DNA of 64,000 nucleotides from positions 491,848 to 555,847 of the forward strand of contig NZ_WQOH01000004.1 in NCBI RefSeq assembly GCF_018784445.1. Direction: 5' to 3'. This DNA is from Gemmiger formicilis. Its GTDB lineage: Bacteria > Bacillota > Clostridia > Oscillospirales > Ruminococcaceae. The notes beneath the pieces are model-generated. The model did not search any database. It was not told the origin of the DNA and saw only the letters and a program-made list of their open reading frames with translations. This document shows positions 61,312-64,000 of this stretch, piece by piece. The translations under genes were made by a program, and so were the position numbers. Positions within the stretch are counted from its first letter, which is position 1; each line of letters begins with the position of its first letter.

Positions 61312-62133
61312 ATGAAAACCCGCATTTCCGTACAGGAACGCCTGAAAGATTTACGGGTGGAACGGGGCTTGAATCTGGAAGAACTGGCACAGGAAACCGG
61401 CATTTCAAAATCAGCCCTCGGCAGTTATGAAAACGACAACGACGAATACAAGGAAATTAACCACGGCAGCCTGTTGAAGCTGGCAGACTTCTATCAGGTG
61501 TCGGTTGACTATCTGCTCGGCCTTACCAATAATCGGAGATATGAAAACACCCCGATAGAAGAATTACATTTGAGTGATGAAGTCGTGGAACTGCTGAAAA
61601 GTGAACGCTTCAATAACCGGCTGCTGTGTGAGATTATCTCCCATGAAAAATTTAAGGAATTGCTGGCAGACGCAGAAATCTATGTGGACGGGATAGCAAC
61701 CATGCACTTCCATGACACAAACAGCTCACTGGCTGCTTTACGGGCTATGGTACTGGAAGAACACCCCGAAGCTGCGGCAGACCGGGCAATCAAAGTGTTG
61801 GAAGCCTGTCAGATAGAGGAAGAAGATTTTTTCTGCCATGTGACGCACAAAACATGGGACGTCATTCTCCATGATATACGCAAGGCGCACGAAAATGACA
61901 GCGAAAGTGCGCCGGATACCACGCCTGCCGATGAACTTATACGGGAAGTACAAAAGGCCATGCAATCTCCGGGGGACAGGGTTCAGCAATTCACGGAGAT
62001 ATTCTGCAAGGCGTTCCGGCTCAAATACAAGCGGCTCTCACAAGAGGAACGAAGCCTTTTGAAAAAGCTGTTCAAGAAATCCCCGCTGATAAAACAGTCT
62101 GGTATGAACTTCCGGCGCAGGCCGTGGAAATAA
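61312..62133 (+). CDS. XRE-family regulator of the IME
   Basis: A 273-residue regulator. Residues 5-65 form the helix-turn-helix (RLKDLRVERGLNLEELAQET, SKSALGSYENDNDEYKEINH), followed by a long helical region (residues 80-273) of unknown role. ATG 61312 or GTG 61306 may start it; AAGGAG lies upstream of both. It is the only plus-strand gene of the IME and reads away from the mob genes, a typical position for the master regulator. Confidence 0.85.
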   Translation: MKTRISVQERLKDLRVERGLNLEELAQETGISKSALGSYENDNDEYKEINHGSLLKLADFYQVSVDYLLGLTNNRRYENTPIEELHLSDEVVELLKSERFNNRLLCEIISHEKFKELLADAEIYVDGIATMHFHDTNSSLAALRAMVLEEHPEAAADRAIKVLEACQIEEEDFFCHVTHKTWDVILHDIRKAHENDSESAPDTTPADELIREVQKAMQSPGDRVQQFTEIFCKAFRLKYKRLSQEERSLLKKLFKKSPLIKQSGMNFRRRPWK

Positions 62134-62135
62134 AA

Positions 62136-62175
62136 ACAGCCGTTGTAGGATTTTGTTCCTACAGCGGCTGTTTTT
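62136..62175 (+). terminator. Terminator after XRE gene
   Basis: ACAGCCGTTGTAGGA (62136-62150) pairs with TCCTACAGCGGCTGT (62157-62171) with one mismatch around TTTTGT, followed by TTTTT. The A-run before it makes it useful from both sides. Confidence 0.88.
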
Positions 62176-62177
62176 AT

Positions 62178-62603
62178 TTATGAATCTTCTCCAACAAAAG
62201 ACAGGATATTTTCATCAGTTTGTAATGTAATTGTTGCGCTTTCTGAATCATCAGAATAAACTCTTGTTCCATATACGCCTGTAACAGGCTCCTCTAAATT
62301 TTCAAAAGTTAATCCGAGTTTCGAAGAAGAATTGTCAATCTTTTCAAGCGAATATGTACCTGTCCATTCTTGTTTATGAGTGTTATCTGTTAAGATAAAA
62401 CTTTTTTCTTCAAAACTCAATGTCAAATCCAATACTGGTATGTCATCATGCACTGAACCTGAGAATAACATATTACCATCTAAATCAGTAATAAATTCTA
62501 AAGACCAGTTATATGATGATACCGACCGAGTTTGGGAAGAATCACACGAACATAAGCCTACACACATAAAAAAACATACGCATATTGCCAATAACCGTTT
62601 CAT
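62178..62603 (-). CDS. Putative lipoprotein
   Basis: A 141-residue protein with a lipoprotein signal: basic start (MKRLLAICVCFFMCVGLCSC) and lipobox LCSC with the modified Cys near residue 20. The mature part (SLEFITDLDGNMLFSGSVHD and later EWTGTYSLEKIDN) resembles a small beta-rich lipocalin-like domain, with no family assigned. The ATG at 62603 is preferred because the signal then begins at the N-terminus. AT-rich cargo beside a secreted protein. Confidence 0.7.
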   Translation of the reverse strand: MKRLLAICVCFFMCVGLCSCDSSQTRSVSSYNWSLEFITDLDGNMLFSGSVHDDIPVLDLTLSFEEKSFILTDNTHKQEWTGTYSLEKIDNSSSKLGLTFENLEEPVTGVYGTRVYSDDSESATITLQTDENILSFVGEDS

Positions 62604-62646
62604 TTTACCTATTACCAACCTTAATTCACAACTGTTTTGCATTTAA

Positions 62647-63174
62647 TTAGGGAAGTGTCACAGGGTAAGAAATAGCGAAAGCTCCACCGCCTGCCAAGGC
62701 ATTATTAGCGGTAGCAACACCAGAAACAGAAACCGTTCCCTTATCTCCGCTATTACCTGTTCTTCCAGTATCCACATCAGTTTCGATTGTTTCTTCACCG
62801 TCGGCTAATTCTGCAAATGCCGTATTGGTGGATTTTTTGTTCATAAGCACATTAACTGTACCAGTCATACCAGTGAACTCCGGTTTTGGAGATTCATACC
62901 ACGGTACATACAACTTCACATGAACTTGAATCCCATCATCCTCATCATAAGTTGCATAAGAGTTAATACGAACATTAGCGACTGCTCTTTTGGTGACACC
63001 ATCGGAAATCATAACATCGGTTAAGTATCCGTCATATTCTCCAATGACTACCGGCTGTTGAGTATCCGTTATTTCCGTTGTTGTTCCCGCTGCAAAAGCA
63101 GGAACCGCACTCACAGAAAAAAGCATACAAAACGCTACCAACGAGGTAAACAATCTTTTACTAAATTTTTTCAT
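62647..63174 (-). CDS. Secreted protein of unknown function
   Basis: A 175-residue exported protein: signal peptide (KRLFTSLVAFCMLFSVSAVP, cleavage after AFA), then a beta-rich domain (GEYDGYLTDVMISDGVTKRA, HVKLYVPWYESPKPEFTGMT) and a glycine-rich end. No cell-wall anchor is visible. ATG 63174 follows AAAGGAGC. It may act with the lipoprotein encoded just downstream on the same strand. Function not recognised. Confidence 0.7.
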   Translation of the reverse strand: MKKFSKRLFTSLVAFCMLFSVSAVPAFAAGTTTEITDTQQPVVIGEYDGYLTDVMISDGVTKRAVANVRINSYATYDEDDGIQVHVKLYVPWYESPKPEFTGMTGTVNVLMNKKSTNTAFAELADGEETIETDVDTGRTGNSGDKGTVSVSGVATANNALAGGGAFAISYPVTLP

Positions 63175-63265
63175 AAACAATGCTCCTTTCTAAAATGACC
63201 AGAACCTACATTTTTTGTATTCAGTTATTGGCAATATGCTACTAACCTGCAAGCACACTCTCAAA

Positions 63266-63303
63266 TCATAAAATGTTTCAAATGTACTTGTTTTATTTTA
63301 TGA
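63266..63303. promoter_or_regulatory. AT-rich dyad upstream of secreted-protein gene
   Basis: TCATAAAAT (63266-63274) and ATTTTATGA (63295-63303) form a 9-bp inverted repeat with a 20-base spacer in the region where the promoter of the secreted-protein gene is expected. Operator candidate for the XRE protein at 63396. Confidence 0.45.
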
Positions 63304-63395
63304 TAGCACTTATTTACATTGGGTACAATAGAAAATATACACCATTAAAATTTAATTTTTTGTGCAAATCGAATCAAATATAAAATTATATCGCT

Positions 63396-63605
63396 TTAGA
63401 TATTGTCCTGTTCTAATTTAATCACATTCATAATACCACAATTCAAGGCTTCACAAATGCGAACCAGCGTTTCCATGCTGATATTCTTTCCCTTGCCCAT
63501 GTTGGCAATCATATTTGTGGTAAGACCGGCGGCAAGCCGCAAATCCTCTTTCCTCATGCCACGCTCTTTCAGTGTGTTCCATAGTGGCTGATAACTAATG
63601 TGCAT
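63396..63605 (-). CDS. Small XRE regulator
   Basis: A 69-residue helix-turn-helix protein (ISYQPLWNTLKERGMRKEDL, then RLAAGLTTNMIANMGKGKNI), similar in layout to the one at 20038. ATG 63605 has GGGAAG upstream and fits the family length. It reads toward the secreted-protein and lipoprotein genes, which it may control. Confidence 0.8.
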   Translation of the reverse strand: MHISYQPLWNTLKERGMRKEDLRLAAGLTTNMIANMGKGKNISMETLVRICEALNCGIMNVIKLEQDNI

Positions 63606-63747
63606 AGGCTTCCCGCCTTTCTTTCCATCGTCAAGTGTTTTATACCCATTATAGCAGAAATCTTGCGTTTCCACAATATTTCTTGACTACACCGCCGGTT
63701 CCGTCTGGATTGTGCTTTTCCTTTCTCCGCTTTTATTACATCTAATT

Positions 63748-63777
63748 AGCCATGAGCTGCTTGATGCCCTGAGACTT
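63748..63777. repeat. Right attachment site / junction, maff2-like
   Basis: AGCCATGAGCTG (63748-63759) followed by CTTGATGCCCTGAGACTT; on the minus strand this reads K-S-Q-G-I-K-Q-L-M-A, the sequence that precedes GGG in Maff2. It matches the left site at 53337 and lies 90 bases from another recombinase stop. It may be the junction between two tandem insertions. Confidence 0.7.
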
Positions 63778-63865
63778 TACTGATGTGTGATAAAGAAGTA
63801 ATAGAAGTGTAAAAAATTTTGCCGTTCCTATCCGGCACATGAGGTATGTCGGATAGGTCGGGCGG

Positions 63866-64000
63866 TTATTCGGGCAAGTCCACCTTGCCAACAAAAGAAT
63901 AATAAATCTCAATGTCCTGCCTGCGGGTCTTGTTCTCGTCATAGCTGCACTCATGCACAACAATTTTCTCTACAAACTCCCGCAGCAGAGTAGGGGTAAG
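63866..64000 (-). CDS. C-terminus of a further large serine recombinase, partial
   Basis: Forty-four codons in frame with the window edge end at TAA 63868-63866. LLREFVEKIVVHECSYDENK and later QDIEIYYSFVGKVDLPE match the DUF4368-type end of TnpX-like recombinases and parallel the end of the IME recombinase (IKEIVVHEHIDSDK). Its stop lies 107 bases from the attachment-like sequence, about the same as for the first IME. The rest is outside the window. Confidence 0.8.
   Translation of the reverse strand, partial: LTPTLLREFVEKIVVHECSYDENKTRRQDIEIYYSFVGKVDLPE

Larger units (their letters stand above)
53337..63759. mobile_element. Integrative mobilizable element inserted in maff2
   Basis: About 10.4 kb between two direct copies of AGCCATGAGCTG. 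It carries at its left end a large serine recombinase, then primase/VirE-like genes, a MOBQ relaxase, a replication-initiator-like gene, two XRE regulators and cargo (SdpI-like, lipoprotein, secreted protein). No type IV secretion genes are present, so it should be mobilized by a helper, most simply by the conjugation module that it interrupts. The right copy is itself next to another recombinase, so it may be a junction of two elements. Confidence 0.78.

Overview
The window looks like part of a gut clostridial (Firmicutes) chromosome made almost entirely of mobile DNA. Reasons: AGGAGG-type ribosome sites, TnpX-like large serine recombinases, and small conserved proteins typical of Tn1549-like conjugative elements (families resembling DUF4315, DUF4366, PrgI, Maff2 and transposon-transfer-assisting proteins). 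I recognise no housekeeping gene, tRNA or rRNA. The genus cannot be read from the sequence.

Layout. (1) 1-7.7 kb, minus strand: three tandem large serine recombinases (first one cut by the window edge), a small DUF6870-like protein, a structured untranslated stretch, a sigma-70-like protein, then a zinc-ribbon protein, an ImmA-like metallopeptidase and a DUF6504-like protein. (2) 7.59-7.69 kb: a divergent control region with two near-perfect promoters and interleaved operator dyads. (3) 7.7-18 kb, plus strand: XRE repressor, ImmA-type peptidase, a second HExxH protein, hypothetical genes, flavodoxin, a SnoaL-like protein, a macro-domain protein, a SUKH-like protein, a Y-family polymerase with YolD, a VWA protein and a SIMPL protein. 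(4) 18-19.9 kb: hairpin-rich leader, MobC and a MOBP-type relaxase. (5) 20-30 kb: a type I restriction system whose specificity genes form an invertible shufflon with its own tyrosine recombinase and four copies of an inverted repeat; a DUF3800-like gene sits inside the operon. (6) 30-34.1 kb: a NYN-domain nuclease-like protein, a DinG/XPD-type helicase and an unknown protein. (7) 34.4-35.5 kb: SLOG protein and XRE regulator. (8) 35.6-53.4 kb, minus strand: conjugation module with ArdA- and ArdC-type anti-restriction proteins, topoisomerase III, NlpC/P60 hydrolase, VirB4, PrgI, VirB6, DNA methyltransferases, and the 3' end of maff2. (9) 53.34-63.76 kb: a ~10.4 kb integrative mobilizable element (IME) inserted in maff2, with its own serine recombinase, VirE-like ATPase, CHC2 primase, MOBQ relaxase and cargo. 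(10) 63.87 kb to the edge: the C-terminus of another serine recombinase next to a second maff2-like attachment sequence, which suggests tandem accretion of two elements.

How it works together (inference). An XRE/ImmA switch probably controls a sigma-like factor. One 43-bp motif lies in the same orientation upstream of both the recombinase operon and the mob operon and could link excision to transfer. The restriction shufflon and anti-restriction proteins deal with competing DNA. Three conjugation-module proteins and the relaxase of the inserted IME share a C-terminal tail ending in D/E-M/I-E-L, which could be a type IV secretion signal that lets the IME use the host element's machinery.
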